A stretch of DNA of 10,729 nucleotides from assembly GCA_030648825.1 (NCBI GenBank), contig JAUSGU010000058.1, positions 1 to 10,729 of the forward strand, written 5' to 3'. The position numbers and the translations under genes were made by a program. Shown here piece after piece: positions 1 through 7,868 of this stretch (position 1 is its first letter; each line of letters begins with the position of its first letter). The stretch comes from a bacterium (lineage in GTDB: Bacteria; Patescibacteriota; Minisyncoccia; Phycocordibacterales; UBA6065). The notes under the pieces are model-generated. The model was given only the letters and a program-made list of their open reading frames with translations. It made no database searches and had not been told where the DNA came from.

Positions 1-484
1 TTGATTTGAGAAAATTTCGGAGCACTCGCCAATCGTTTGGCGCGTAACCTATGCGAAAATTTTTTAGAGTTTTTTCGGAGAGACCGCGATTTAGAATGTA
101 TTTTTTGGCTGATTCGTTTTTTTCCAGCTCGTCCTCGAAAAATTGAGTGGCTATTTCCAAAATTTCATAGAGAATTTCTCGGCGATTATCCTTTTGGAAA
201 CTCTTTGTATCCAGTTTCACACCGGCTTTTTCCGCCAGCACTTTGAGAGCGCCCATAAAATCCAATCCTTCAAATTTTTCCACGAATGTGAAAATATCGC
301 CTTTGGCTCCGCAACCAAAACAATAGAATGAGCCACGTTCGGGAGAAACGAAAAAGGACGGTGTTTTTTCGTTATGAAAAGGACAGCGCGCTTTCAGATT
401 GGCGCCTGATTTTTCAAGTTTTATATAAGAGCTGACGATCGCCACAATATCTACGCGCTCTTTTATGTCTTGTACATGGCTCAT
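1..484 (-). CDS. dnaG: DNA primase DnaG, N-terminal part (cut by window edge)
   Basis: Primase makes the RNA primers for DNA replication and acts with the replicative helicase at the fork. Reading the minus strand from the ATG at 482-484 gives a protein opening MSHVQDIKERVDIVAIVSSY, and 161 codons lie in the window before it runs off at base 1. The N-terminal zinc-binding domain is clear: CPFHNEKTPSF (residues 34-44) followed by FYCFGCGAKGDIF (53-65), giving zinc ligands C34, H37, C55 and C58, a CHC2 finger. The segment from about residue 110 (EDELEKNESAKKYILNRGLS) matches the start of the catalytic-core N-lobe of the family. The start agrees with the usual DnaG N-terminus. No Shine-Dalgarno is visible; the bases just upstream are GACAAGATA. 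The gene follows rpoC on the same strand, with palindrome IR1 filling the gap. The TOPRIM and helicase-binding domains would lie outside the window. Confidence 0.97.
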   Translation of the reverse strand, partial: MSHVQDIKERVDIVAIVSSYIKLEKSGANLKARCPFHNEKTPSFFVSPERGSFYCFGCGAKGDIFTFVEKFEGLDFMGALKVLAEKAGVKLDTKSFQKDNRREILYEILEIATQFFEDELEKNESAKKYILNRGLSEKTLKNFRIGYAPNDWRVLRNFLKS

Positions 485-493
485 TATCTTGTC

Positions 494-592
494 GGCACTT
501 TGTGCTATGGGGCGCTCGTGTCTCGAAACGGGAGCCCTCGGGACAGACCCGTACCCGTTTCTCGAGACTCGCACCCCATAGCACAAAGTGCC
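494..592. repeat. Long imperfect palindrome IR1 between rpoC and dnaG
   Basis: The outer arms are 19 bp and perfect: GGCACTTTGTGCTATGGGG at 494-512 against its complement at 574-592. Pairing continues inward with interruptions to about 532/554, where ACGGG-type sequence pairs across a loop of about 21 nt. Two interruptions are identical in type: CTCG at 515-518 faces CTCG at 568-571, and CTCG at 522-525 faces CTCG at 561-564, each leaving a tandem T-C mismatch flanked by C-G pairs. The element begins 6 nt after the rpoC stop and ends 9 nt before the dnaG ATG. On the minus strand it is followed by GACAAGATA, not a T-run, so it is a poor intrinsic terminator. It could act as a processing site, a structure over the dnaG start, or a repeat element; its function is unknown. 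Confidence 0.9.
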
Positions 593-598
593 TTTAAA

Positions 599-3500
599 CT
601 ATTCTTCCCTATAAGGATCGTCTTTCGGCGTTACTTTATCAATCATCTCATATTTGGGACTACCCGGATAACCAGAACCAGCCGGAATGAGACGACCGAT
701 AATGACGTTTTCTTTTAGCCCTGTGAGATGATCTTCGGTACCACGAATGGCGGCGGAAATAAAAATTCTAGTCGTGTGCTGAAACGAAGCCGCCGAGAGG
801 AAGCTCTGGCGCGACAGAGATACTTCGGTTATACCCATGACAACCGATTCGGCGGAAGCCGGAGTTTTGCCGGCGGTTTTTATTTTTTCATTCTCAACAT
901 TGAGATCGTAAACATCGAGCAGATCATCAACCGAAAATTTAGTATCACCTAGATCGGTGACGCGTCTGCGGGAAAACATCTGCTTGACGATTATTTCTAT
1001 ATGCTTGCGCGAAACAGTTTCACCTTGGAGCTCGTAGATTTTGCCGATTTCATGGATAATGTATTCCATAGCTTTTTCCCTACCGGAAAATTCAAATATC
1101 TCATCTATATCGGCCGAACCGTCAGTCAAAAATTGCCCCTTTGCGATTTTGTCACCCATTTTTACCAATGCCATGCGTTTATAATTGAATGTATATTCTA
1201 TTTCGCCGGCTTTTTTACTTTTGCCTTTGTCTTCTATATCAGGCATAACCGTAATAATCTTTTCTTTACCTAGATCTTTTACCGAAGAGACAGTACCGGA
1301 AACAGTGGCGATAACAGCCGGATTTTTCGGTCTACGTTTTTCAAAAACTTCCTCCACGCGAGGCAAACCAGAAGTGATGTCTCCACCAACACTAGCTGTG
1401 CCACCGGCGTGGAATGTGCGCATAGTGAGCTGTGTTCCAGGTTCGCCGATAGCCTGAGCCGCTACGGTGCCGACAGCTTCACCTATATCAATGAGATGAT
1501 TTTTGCCCAAATCAATGCCATAGCATTGCTTACAGACACCATGGAGAGTTTTACACGAGAGAGGCGACCTGACGCGCACTGCCATTATACCGGCACTTTC
1601 GATGATTACAGCGTCGTGTTTTGACAAAAGATGTCCTTTTTTATAAGAGACTCTGCCGTCAGTCGATTTTATATCTTCGGCCAATATGCGACCGCGGATA
1701 TTTTTGGCAATAGAAACTTCTATACCGGAAACACTCTCTTTCTTTATGATTATTGAATCTTTTGTTCCACAATCTTCTTCGGTAATCATCACGTCCTGAG
1801 CCACATCAAATAGTCTACGCGTGAGATACCCTGCGCGCGCGGTGTTTAGAGCTGTGTCCGTGAGACCTTTGCGAGCACCGTGTGTGGTAATGAAATATTC
1901 AATCGGCGTGAGACCTTCTTTCATGCCTGAAATAATGGGAAATTCTATAGTCTCGCCAGAGGTAGAGGTGATGAGACCCTTCATGCCCACCATCTGAGTG
2001 ATATTTCCGACAGAACCTCGAGCGCCGGATTTCACCATATCGGTGACCGAACCGTTCGGTTCCAGAGAATCAGGAATCAGTTTTTCTATATCGGACTTTG
2101 CTTTGTGCCAGATTTCCACATTCTTTCTGACACGTTCGTCTTCGGACAAGAGACCGTCACCGAATTGACTATTGACCGTTTCAGATTCGGTTTTTGCCGT
2201 TGATATTACTGCGCCCTTGCCAACAGGCTCCATGACATCGTCTATGCCCCAAGTAATGCCAGAGTAAGTCGTGTAGGTAAAACCGAAAGTTTTTATTTTA
2301 TCCAGAATAGCCGGCACTTTGTCTATGCCGTAACGCACGATGAGTTCATCCACGATAACCGATATGGTTTTTCTGTCAATTTCTCTGTTGATAAAAGGGT
2401 AATCAATCGGCAAAATATCGTTAAAAAGAATGCGCCCAATGGTTGTTTCAAATACTTTGCCTCCAAATTCGGCATATTTGGAATTTTTTGGAGCCAGTAT
2501 TTTAATTTTGGCGCGATAAGAAACTTCGTTGAAATTGGCTACGAGCATGGCCATTTCCGCAGATTCGAATATTTTACCTTCGCCTTTTTCACCTTTTACT
2601 TGTTTGGTCATCCAATATGCTCCGAGAACGATATCAAGCATTTTGTTTATGAGAGTCGGATCACCGGAACCAGGCTTTAGAATGTTTTTGTCGGAAGCCA
2701 TAATTTCTTTTGCCTCTTTTTGAGCCTCCGGAGAGAGAGGAATATGAACAGCCATTTGGTCACCGTCAAAGTCGGCATTGAAAGCGGAACAGACCAGAGG
2801 ATGAACTTGAATAGCGTTGCCCTCAATGAGAATCGGCCTGAAAGCTTGGATGCCTAATCGGTGGAGAGTCGGTGCACGATTGAGAAGCACATATTTACCG
2901 TCAATTACTTTTTCCAAGATTGCCCAAACTTCAGGAATCCCTTCTTCTATGAGACGAGATGCACCACGGATGTTGAAGGCGAGTTCGGTTTTGAGTAGTT
3001 CAGAAATAACAAAAGGTTTGAACAATTCCAGAGCCATATGTTTCGGCAAACCGCATTGATCCAGAGAAAGTTCCGGACCGACAACAATAACCGAGCGTCC
3101 GGAGTAATCCACACGTTTACCGAGGAGGTTGCCTCGCAAAAGTCCACGTTTGCCTTTGAGATTGTCAGCCAGAGATTTGAGGGCGCGTTTTGCAGCCAGA
3201 GATCCGGCGGCTGTCGTTGAATTGCCGTGACGAATGGAATTGTCTATCAGAGCGTCTACCGCTTCTTGGAGAATACGCTTTTCATTTCGCAAAATTACAT
3301 CCGGAGCATTGATTTCTCTCAATTTTAACAAACGATTGTTTCTGTTTATCACTCGCCTGTAGAGATCATTGACGTCGGAAGTGGCATAACGACCGCCATC
3401 CAGAGGAACCATAGGACGAAGTGCCGGTGGAATGACAGGAATGCGCGAGAGAAACATCCATTCGGGCCGAGTACCGCTCTTTATCATAGACCGAATGACA

Positions 3501-4279
3501 GAGAGTCTGCGGTTCATTTTGTCTCTCTCCAAACTATTGGCTTTTTGTAGGTCAGCAATAACTTTTGTTTCCAATTTTTTGAGGTCTATATTCTTGCAGA
3601 TATTATGAATGGTTTCCGCGCCAATGCCAGCTTCAAAGAGGGTTGAATACTTCATAGAGTATTTGCCATATTCCAATTCATCCAGTACTACACCCTGTTC
3701 TATAGCTACGATTTCTTTTTTGGCGGCCTGATACATATTTTTGAGAGCCTCTTTGGTTTTTTCGTCTTGAACACTCTTTGCTTTGGCTTTGAATTCGGAC
3801 TCCAGATCGCGCATGATTTCGGCACGGGCAGTTTCGTTTACGGATGTGACAATGTAACCGGCAAAATAAATGACTTTTTCCAAATCTGCCGTGGTCATAC
3901 CGAGAATGATACCGAGGCGAGACGGCATAGAGCGCAGAAACCAAATGTGAGAAACTGGCGTAGCCAATTCTATATGACCCATCCTCTCGCGACGGACGAT
4001 TGAGCGGGTGATTTCCACTCCGCATTTCTCGCAGACGATGCCTTTATAACGAATACCGCGATATTTACCGCAATAACATTCATAATCTTTGTCCGGACCG
4101 AAAATTTTCTCATCAAACAGACCGTTCTTTTCCGAACGTTGGGTTCTGTAATTGATCGTTTCCGGCTTTGTCACTTCTCCAAAAGACCACTCTTTTATGC
4201 GTTCCGGTGAAGCCAAACGGAGTGCTACAACATCAAAGTCGGTTTGTTCGTGAGTTCTATTTCTCTGTGTATATGCCAT
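599..4279 (-). CDS. rpoC: DNA-directed RNA polymerase subunit beta' (RpoC)
   Basis: Catalytic large subunit of RNA polymerase, 1226 aa. The N-terminal zinc ribbon is present with C68, C70, C83 and C86 (CYCGKYRG, CEKCGVEIT). The active-site loop NADFDGDQMAVH occupies residues 501-512, with the Mg-binding aspartates at 503, 505 and 507. The second zinc site is C837, C909, C916 and C919 (CGTKD, then CKTLHGVCKQCYG). The bridge-helix segment (THGARKGLTDTALNTARAGY), the trigger-loop region (QLTMRTFHAGG) and the C-terminal block (SFLSAASFQHTTRIF, GLKENVIIGRLIPAGSG) are all intact. The length is close to that of other compact bacterial forms and shorter than E. coli RpoC (about 1400 aa). The ATG lies 4 nt after the rpoB TAA, so translation is probably coupled to rpoB; no Shine-Dalgarno is seen. 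It ends in TAG at 599-601, immediately before IR1. Confidence 0.99.
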   Translation of the reverse strand: MAYTQRNRTHEQTDFDVVALRLASPERIKEWSFGEVTKPETINYRTQRSEKNGLFDEKIFGPDKDYECYCGKYRGIRYKGIVCEKCGVEITRSIVRRERMGHIELATPVSHIWFLRSMPSRLGIILGMTTADLEKVIYFAGYIVTSVNETARAEIMRDLESEFKAKAKSVQDEKTKEALKNMYQAAKKEIVAIEQGVVLDELEYGKYSMKYSTLFEAGIGAETIHNICKNIDLKKLETKVIADLQKANSLERDKMNRRLSVIRSMIKSGTRPEWMFLSRIPVIPPALRPMVPLDGGRYATSDVNDLYRRVINRNNRLLKLREINAPDVILRNEKRILQEAVDALIDNSIRHGNSTTAAGSLAAKRALKSLADNLKGKRGLLRGNLLGKRVDYSGRSVIVVGPELSLDQCGLPKHMALELFKPFVISELLKTELAFNIRGASRLIEEGIPEVWAILEKVIDGKYVLLNRAPTLHRLGIQAFRPILIEGNAIQVHPLVCSAFNADFDGDQMAVHIPLSPEAQKEAKEIMASDKNILKPGSGDPTLINKMLDIVLGAYWMTKQVKGEKGEGKIFESAEMAMLVANFNEVSYRAKIKILAPKNSKYAEFGGKVFETTIGRILFNDILPIDYPFINREIDRKTISVIVDELIVRYGIDKVPAILDKIKTFGFTYTTYSGITWGIDDVMEPVGKGAVISTAKTESETVNSQFGDGLLSEDERVRKNVEIWHKAKSDIEKLIPDSLEPNGSVTDMVKSGARGSVGNITQMVGMKGLITSTSGETIEFPIISGMKEGLTPIEYFITTHGARKGLTDTALNTARAGYLTRRLFDVAQDVMITEEDCGTKDSIIIKKESVSGIEVSIAKNIRGRILAEDIKSTDGRVSYKKGHLLSKHDAVIIESAGIMAVRVRSPLSCKTLHGVCKQCYGIDLGKNHLIDIGEAVGTVAAQAIGEPGTQLTMRTFHAGGTASVGGDITSGLPRVEEVFEKRRPKNPAVIATVSGTVSSVKDLGKEKIITVMPDIEDKGKSKKAGEIEYTFNYKRMALVKMGDKIAKGQFLTDGSADIDEIFEFSGREKAMEYIIHEIGKIYELQGETVSRKHIEIIVKQMFSRRRVTDLGDTKFSVDDLLDVYDLNVENEKIKTAGKTPASAESVVMGITEVSLSRQSFLSAASFQHTTRIFISAAIRGTEDHLTGLKENVIIGRLIPAGSGYPGSPKYEMIDKVTPKDDPYREE

Positions 4280-4283
4280 AAAT

Positions 4284-7200
4284 TTATTTCTTTTTATTTA
4301 TATCCCTGCCGTCTTTGCGTAATTCGACATCCAACGCCAGACCCCGGAGGCTATTCAGAAGAACATGGAATGACGCCGGTATATTCGGCGGTTGCAGTTT
4401 CTCGCCTTTGACGATTGAATCAAAAGTTTGAGAACGCCCTTGTATATCGTCCGATTTGACTGTGAGAATTTCACGCAGAGTGTGAGCAGCACCATGACCG
4501 AGCAAGGCCCAGACTTCCATTTCTCCGAATCTCTGACCTCCTCCCTGCGCCTTGCCTCCGAGAGGTTGTTGGGTAATGAGAGAATAAGGACCAATGGAAC
4601 GCATGTGGATTTTGTCTTCAACCATATGATGAAGCTTTAATATGTACATATAACCAACCGAAATATCTTGCTGAAATTTATCACCCGTGCGTCCATCATA
4701 TAGAGGAATTTTTCCGTTAGAAGGTAAACCTGCCGCTGTCAGTTCTTGTTTAATTTCTTCGCCCGTGGCGCCGGCAAATGGCGGCACAATTGCCTGATAA
4801 TTTAGAGTATGAGCGGCCATACCGAGATGAAGTTCCAAAATCTGACCGAGATTCATGCGAGACGGCACACCGAGAGGTGTGAGAATGACATCTATAGGAG
4901 TACCGTCAGTCATATACGGCATATCTTCTTCCGGAAGAATACGAGAGATGACACCTTTGTTGCCATGACGACCGGCCAATTTGTCACCGACGGACACCGT
5001 GCGGAGCTGGGCCACTTCTACATGAATTCTCTTTATGATACCCGATTCCAGCTTGTCACCTTTTTCACGCGAAAACACTTTTACGGTAATGATACGACCG
5101 CGCTTGCCCCCTTCCATTCTCTTTGATGTATCTTTTACATCGCGAGCTTTTTCTCCAAAGATAGAGCGGAGGAGACGCTCTTCGGGAGTGAGTTGTGTCT
5201 CGCCTTTTGGCGTAATTTTACCTACCAAAATATCACCTGAACGAACTTCCGCACCGATGCGAATGATACCGTCTTCGTCCAGATTTCGAAGTTTACCTTC
5301 ACCAACGTTTGGAATGTCATGGGTAGTGACTTCTGGACCGAGTTTCGTATCGCGAACATTCACCACAAATTCTTCTATATGGATGGACGTAAATTTGGAA
5401 TTTTTGACGACACGTTCGGAAATGATGATGGCGTCTTCATAGTTTGCGCCCGACCATGACATAAAAGCTACAAGCATATTCTGACCGAGAGCAATTTGAC
5501 CTCTGTCTGATGAAGAAGCATCGGATAGAACCTGACCTTTTTTGACTTTGTCACCGAGATTTACGACCGGACGCTGATGATACGCGGTAAATCCGTTTGT
5601 TCTCTGAAAGGAAACCAGTTTGTATGTTTTTTCTTTTATTTTTGTACCTTTAAAGACAATATGTTTTGCGTCTACAGCCGTGATAGTACCGTCTTCGGGA
5701 GCCAGAATAATACGACCGGTATATTCGGCGGCTTTTGCTTCTATACCTGTGGCGACCAGAGGGGCCTCTGGAATGATGCACGGTGTCGCTTGTTTTTGCA
5801 TGTTTGAACCCATGAGCGCACGGTTGGCGTCATCATGGTTGAGAAAAGGAATCATGTTTGTGGCGATGGAGAAAGCTTGATTTGTAGAAACGTCTATAAA
5901 GTCTACTTCTTCGCGTTTGATGATTGTAGGACTACCGTCTTTTCTCACTTCCACCACTTCTTCCGTTATTTTTCCTTCTTTGTCATATGTGGTAGCAGCG
6001 TGAGCAATTCTGTGACTCTCTTCTTCTAGAGCGTTGAGATAAACAATTTCTTTCGTCACTTTACCGTTTTTGACGCGAGCATATGGGGTCTCTATCATGC
6101 CGAAATCATTGAGACGAGCGTATGTGGAGAGACGCAAAATGAGACCGATGTTTGGACCTTCAGGAGTATGAATCGGACAGAGCCGACCGTAGTGAGACGG
6201 ATGGACATCGCGAACTTCAAAACCAGCGCGCTCACGGGTGAGCCCTCCCGGACCGAGAGCAGAGAGAGTGCGGAGATGTTCCAGTTCGGAGAGAATATTT
6301 TCCTGTTGCATGAATTGCGAGAGCTGGTTTGTGGTGAAGAATTCTTTGAGACGAGCTTGGAGAGGGCGAGGAGAAACAAAAGTGAGAGGCGCTGTCGTAT
6401 CGGGCTCTATAGTAGACATTCTGTCCTGAATATTTCGCTTCATTTGAGATAGGCCGACACGTAATTTCTGTTGCATCAATTCGCCGACATAACGGACGCG
6501 ACGACTACCTAAATGATCAATATCATCTTCCATAGCATCAAGTTTGTTGTTGAGATGGATGATATGACCGACAATCAAGGCGAGATCGTTGGCGTCAATA
6601 GTTTTTCGCTCCAGAGTTTTATCATCCATCGGCTTGCCGAATCGTTTGTTGAAACGAAAACGACCGACATTGGAGAGATCATAACGATCCCTGTGAAAGA
6701 GGTTTGTGATAAATTCGCGGGCATTGTCGGCTGTGGCCAAATCGCCATCACGGAGACGTTTGTGAATTTCAACATAAGCATCCGAAATGGTTTTAGCACT
6801 GTCTTTGGCGAGACATGCGGCTACGACTTTATGAGCCGTCTCATCACCTTTGAAATATGCCAAGATTTTTTCGTCCGTATCGGCACCGAGGACGCGTAAT
6901 AGAGCTGTAACCATGAATTTGCGTTTACGGTCTATACGGGCATAGAGAGTGCCATCCGTATCAGTTTCAATTTCCAACCAGACACCACGAGCCGGAATGA
7001 TTTTGGCGCCGAAAACCGTTTTGCTTTTTACTTCATCGGAGGTGAAAAAAACACCGAAAGAACGAGCGAGTTGGGGCACGATGACGCGTTCTATGCCGTT
7101 TATAATGAAAGTGCCGTGATCGGTCATCAGAGGGAAATCAGCGAGAAAGATTTCCTGCTCTTTTTCCGAATTGAGCATTTTGTTTTTCAGTTTTATGCGG

Positions 7201-7457
7201 ACTTTGAGTGGTGCTTCGTAGGAAAGTTTGTTGTCTTTGGCAAAATGTTCGTCGTGTTTGGCTTCTGCCAGCTCAAAACCGGTAAAAGAGAGCTCGAATT
7301 TTTTGTCCGAGTAGTCCTTTATAGGAGAAAACTCGGTGAAGAGATCGGTCAGACCTTTTTCTATGAGCCATTTGAATGAAGCGGTTTGGGCTTCTACTAG
7401 GTTCGGAATATCCGTCAGAGCTTCTTTCCATCGGCCGAAATATTTCTGTTGTCGCAT
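4284..7457 (-). CDS. rpoB: DNA-directed RNA polymerase subunit beta (RpoB)
   Basis: Second-largest polymerase subunit, 1057 aa, which with RpoC forms the active-site cleft. Conserved blocks appear in order: fork-loop and rifampicin region LSQFMQQENILSELEHLRTL, then SALGPGGLTRERAGFEVRDV and HPSHYGRLCPIHTPEGPNIG; GANYEDAIIISERVV; SVGDKLAGRHGNKGVISRIL; and the C-terminal LITQQPLGGKAQGGGQRFGE, followed by a block ending ILTVKSDDIQGR. It is shorter than E. coli RpoB (1342 aa) and B. subtilis RpoB (1193 aa), in line with absence of lineage-specific insertions. In the rifampicin pocket, the positions equivalent to E. coli D516 and R529 are Q384 and T397, while H526 and S531 are kept (H394, S399). 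The ATG at 7455-7457 gives the expected N-terminus (RQQKYFGRWKEALTDIPNLV). No Shine-Dalgarno is visible. Palindrome IR2 ends 19 nt upstream. No ribosomal protein gene precedes it, unlike the rplJL-rpoBC order of many bacteria. Confidence 0.99.
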   Translation of the reverse strand: MRQQKYFGRWKEALTDIPNLVEAQTASFKWLIEKGLTDLFTEFSPIKDYSDKKFELSFTGFELAEAKHDEHFAKDNKLSYEAPLKVRIKLKNKMLNSEKEQEIFLADFPLMTDHGTFIINGIERVIVPQLARSFGVFFTSDEVKSKTVFGAKIIPARGVWLEIETDTDGTLYARIDRKRKFMVTALLRVLGADTDEKILAYFKGDETAHKVVAACLAKDSAKTISDAYVEIHKRLRDGDLATADNAREFITNLFHRDRYDLSNVGRFRFNKRFGKPMDDKTLERKTIDANDLALIVGHIIHLNNKLDAMEDDIDHLGSRRVRYVGELMQQKLRVGLSQMKRNIQDRMSTIEPDTTAPLTFVSPRPLQARLKEFFTTNQLSQFMQQENILSELEHLRTLSALGPGGLTRERAGFEVRDVHPSHYGRLCPIHTPEGPNIGLILRLSTYARLNDFGMIETPYARVKNGKVTKEIVYLNALEEESHRIAHAATTYDKEGKITEEVVEVRKDGSPTIIKREEVDFIDVSTNQAFSIATNMIPFLNHDDANRALMGSNMQKQATPCIIPEAPLVATGIEAKAAEYTGRIILAPEDGTITAVDAKHIVFKGTKIKEKTYKLVSFQRTNGFTAYHQRPVVNLGDKVKKGQVLSDASSSDRGQIALGQNMLVAFMSWSGANYEDAIIISERVVKNSKFTSIHIEEFVVNVRDTKLGPEVTTHDIPNVGEGKLRNLDEDGIIRIGAEVRSGDILVGKITPKGETQLTPEERLLRSIFGEKARDVKDTSKRMEGGKRGRIITVKVFSREKGDKLESGIIKRIHVEVAQLRTVSVGDKLAGRHGNKGVISRILPEEDMPYMTDGTPIDVILTPLGVPSRMNLGQILELHLGMAAHTLNYQAIVPPFAGATGEEIKQELTAAGLPSNGKIPLYDGRTGDKFQQDISVGYMYILKLHHMVEDKIHMRSIGPYSLITQQPLGGKAQGGGQRFGEMEVWALLGHGAAHTLREILTVKSDDIQGRSQTFDSIVKGEKLQPPNIPASFHVLLNSLRGLALDVELRKDGRDINKKK

Positions 7458-7465
7458 AATAAAAA

Positions 7466-7471
7466 ATTATA
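7466..7471 (-). promoter_or_regulatory. Possible -10 element (TATAAT) just before rpoB
   Basis: The minus strand reads TATAAT here, 8 nt before the rpoB ATG. If used, transcription would begin within a couple of bases of the start codon and give a leaderless or nearly leaderless rpoB mRNA, which would fit the lack of a Shine-Dalgarno. No convincing -35 is found: the expected position falls inside the IR2 stem and reads AGTTTA. The sequence is in an A/T-rich spacer, so chance is a real alternative. Confidence 0.25.
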
Positions 7472-7476
7472 ATGTC

Positions 7477-7585
7477 GGGAAGGAGAGGTAAACTCGTGGA
7501 GCACGGAATTTTTCTTGCTAGAAAAATTCCTCGGCTTCGGCCTCGTCAGGCCTCAGGCGTCTCCACTCGTTCACCTCTCCTTCCC
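7477..7585. repeat. Composite palindrome IR2 upstream of rpoB
   Basis: The outer arms GGGAAGGAGAGGT (7477-7489) and their complement (7573-7585) pair perfectly over 13 bp. Pairing resumes inward to 7501/7561. The interruption is again CTCG (7493-7496) facing CTCG (7566-7569), the same mismatch seen twice in IR1. Inside the outer stem lie two further hairpins: an 11-bp perfect stem GGAATTTTTCT with loop TGCT (7505-7530), and GGCCT-CGTC-AGGCC (7539-7552). The fold resembles a three-way junction. It stands 19 nt before the rpoB start codon on the minus strand and lacks the T-run of an intrinsic terminator. It may affect rpoB translation or mRNA processing, or be a dispersed repeat unit; its role is unknown. 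Confidence 0.88.
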
Positions 7586-7781
7586 TTCCTCGCCTTTCTA
7601 AAACCGATAAAGACAAAAAGAATGCAATAAAACAAACAGAACGCAAAAATACCTTTGAAAAAGGCATGTTACGTTTGTCGGTTCGTCTTTATGAAATTTT
7701 AAGCAAGAAAAGGATAAAACCCTAAATAATCCTTCAGATTCCCCCGTGACTCAATCTCGCTTGAAGTTGGAGAGACTATAT
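7586..7781 (-). other. Putative rpoB leader with possible nested RNA stems; no gene seen
   Basis: No coding frame is supported in this stretch. If the minus-strand promoter at 7782-7811 is used, this would be transcribed as rpoB leader. Several complementary pairs are present: ATAAAGAC (7607-7614) with GTCTTTAT (7685-7692), ACAAAC (7632-7637) with GTTTGT (7673-7678), CCTTT (7652-7656) with AAAGG (7660-7664), AAGGAT (7710-7715) with ATCCTT (7729-7734), and AGATT (7736-7740) with AATCT (7753-7757) extended by CTTC/GAAG. The first three are nested. The fourth overlaps the CTTC arm of the last, so those two would compete. The stems are short and the region is A/T-rich, so the folding is tentative. 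I recognise no known leader or riboswitch. Confidence 0.35.
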
Positions 7782-7811
7782 ACCATAACATTTCAATTGT
7801 ATACTTGACAA
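7782..7811 (-). promoter_or_regulatory. Predicted promoter for rpoBC, extended -10 type
   Basis: On the minus strand TTGTCA (7811-7806) is followed after 18 bp by TATGGT (7787-7782), preceded by TGT, which fits an extended -10 (TGn). Transcription would begin near 7775 and give rpoB a leader of about 318 nt. Its -35 overlaps the -35 of the divergent plus-strand promoter, sharing TGACA. The match is moderate and rests on sequence alone. Confidence 0.45.
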
Positions 7812-7833
7812 AATAACTAATAGGGTGTATACT
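7805..7833 (+). promoter_or_regulatory. Strong sigma70-type promoter for the 131-aa gene
   Basis: TTGACA (7805-7810) and TATACT (7828-7833) are separated by exactly 17 bp, matching the housekeeping consensus except for one base. The start would be near 7840, giving an untranslated leader of about 80 nt. The octamer TGTATACT occurs at 7798-7805 and again at 7826-7833, so one copy touches the -35 and the other contains the -10; this arrangement would suit a repressor. Confidence 0.75.
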
Positions 7834-7868
7834 GGTATGTAGCTGTACTTTGGCATATTTATCTTATA

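Noticed and set aside
494..592. IR1 as a simple intrinsic terminator for rpoC
   Set aside because: There is no T-run on the minus-strand exit (GACAAGATA), and the stem is far longer than a typical terminator.
5035..5442. 135-aa open frame on the plus strand opposite rpoB
   Set aside because: It is the complement of a strongly conserved rpoB region; its composition is that of an antisense shadow and it has no start signals.
6513..6899. 128-aa open frame on the plus strand opposite rpoB
   Set aside because: It lies wholly inside rpoB on the opposite strand, without promoter or Shine-Dalgarno, and reflects codon bias of the real gene.
7732..7766. tRNA or tRNA fragment in the rpoB upstream region
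   Set aside because: Short stems are present but no acceptor arm, anticodon arm or TTC loop with correct spacing could be assembled.
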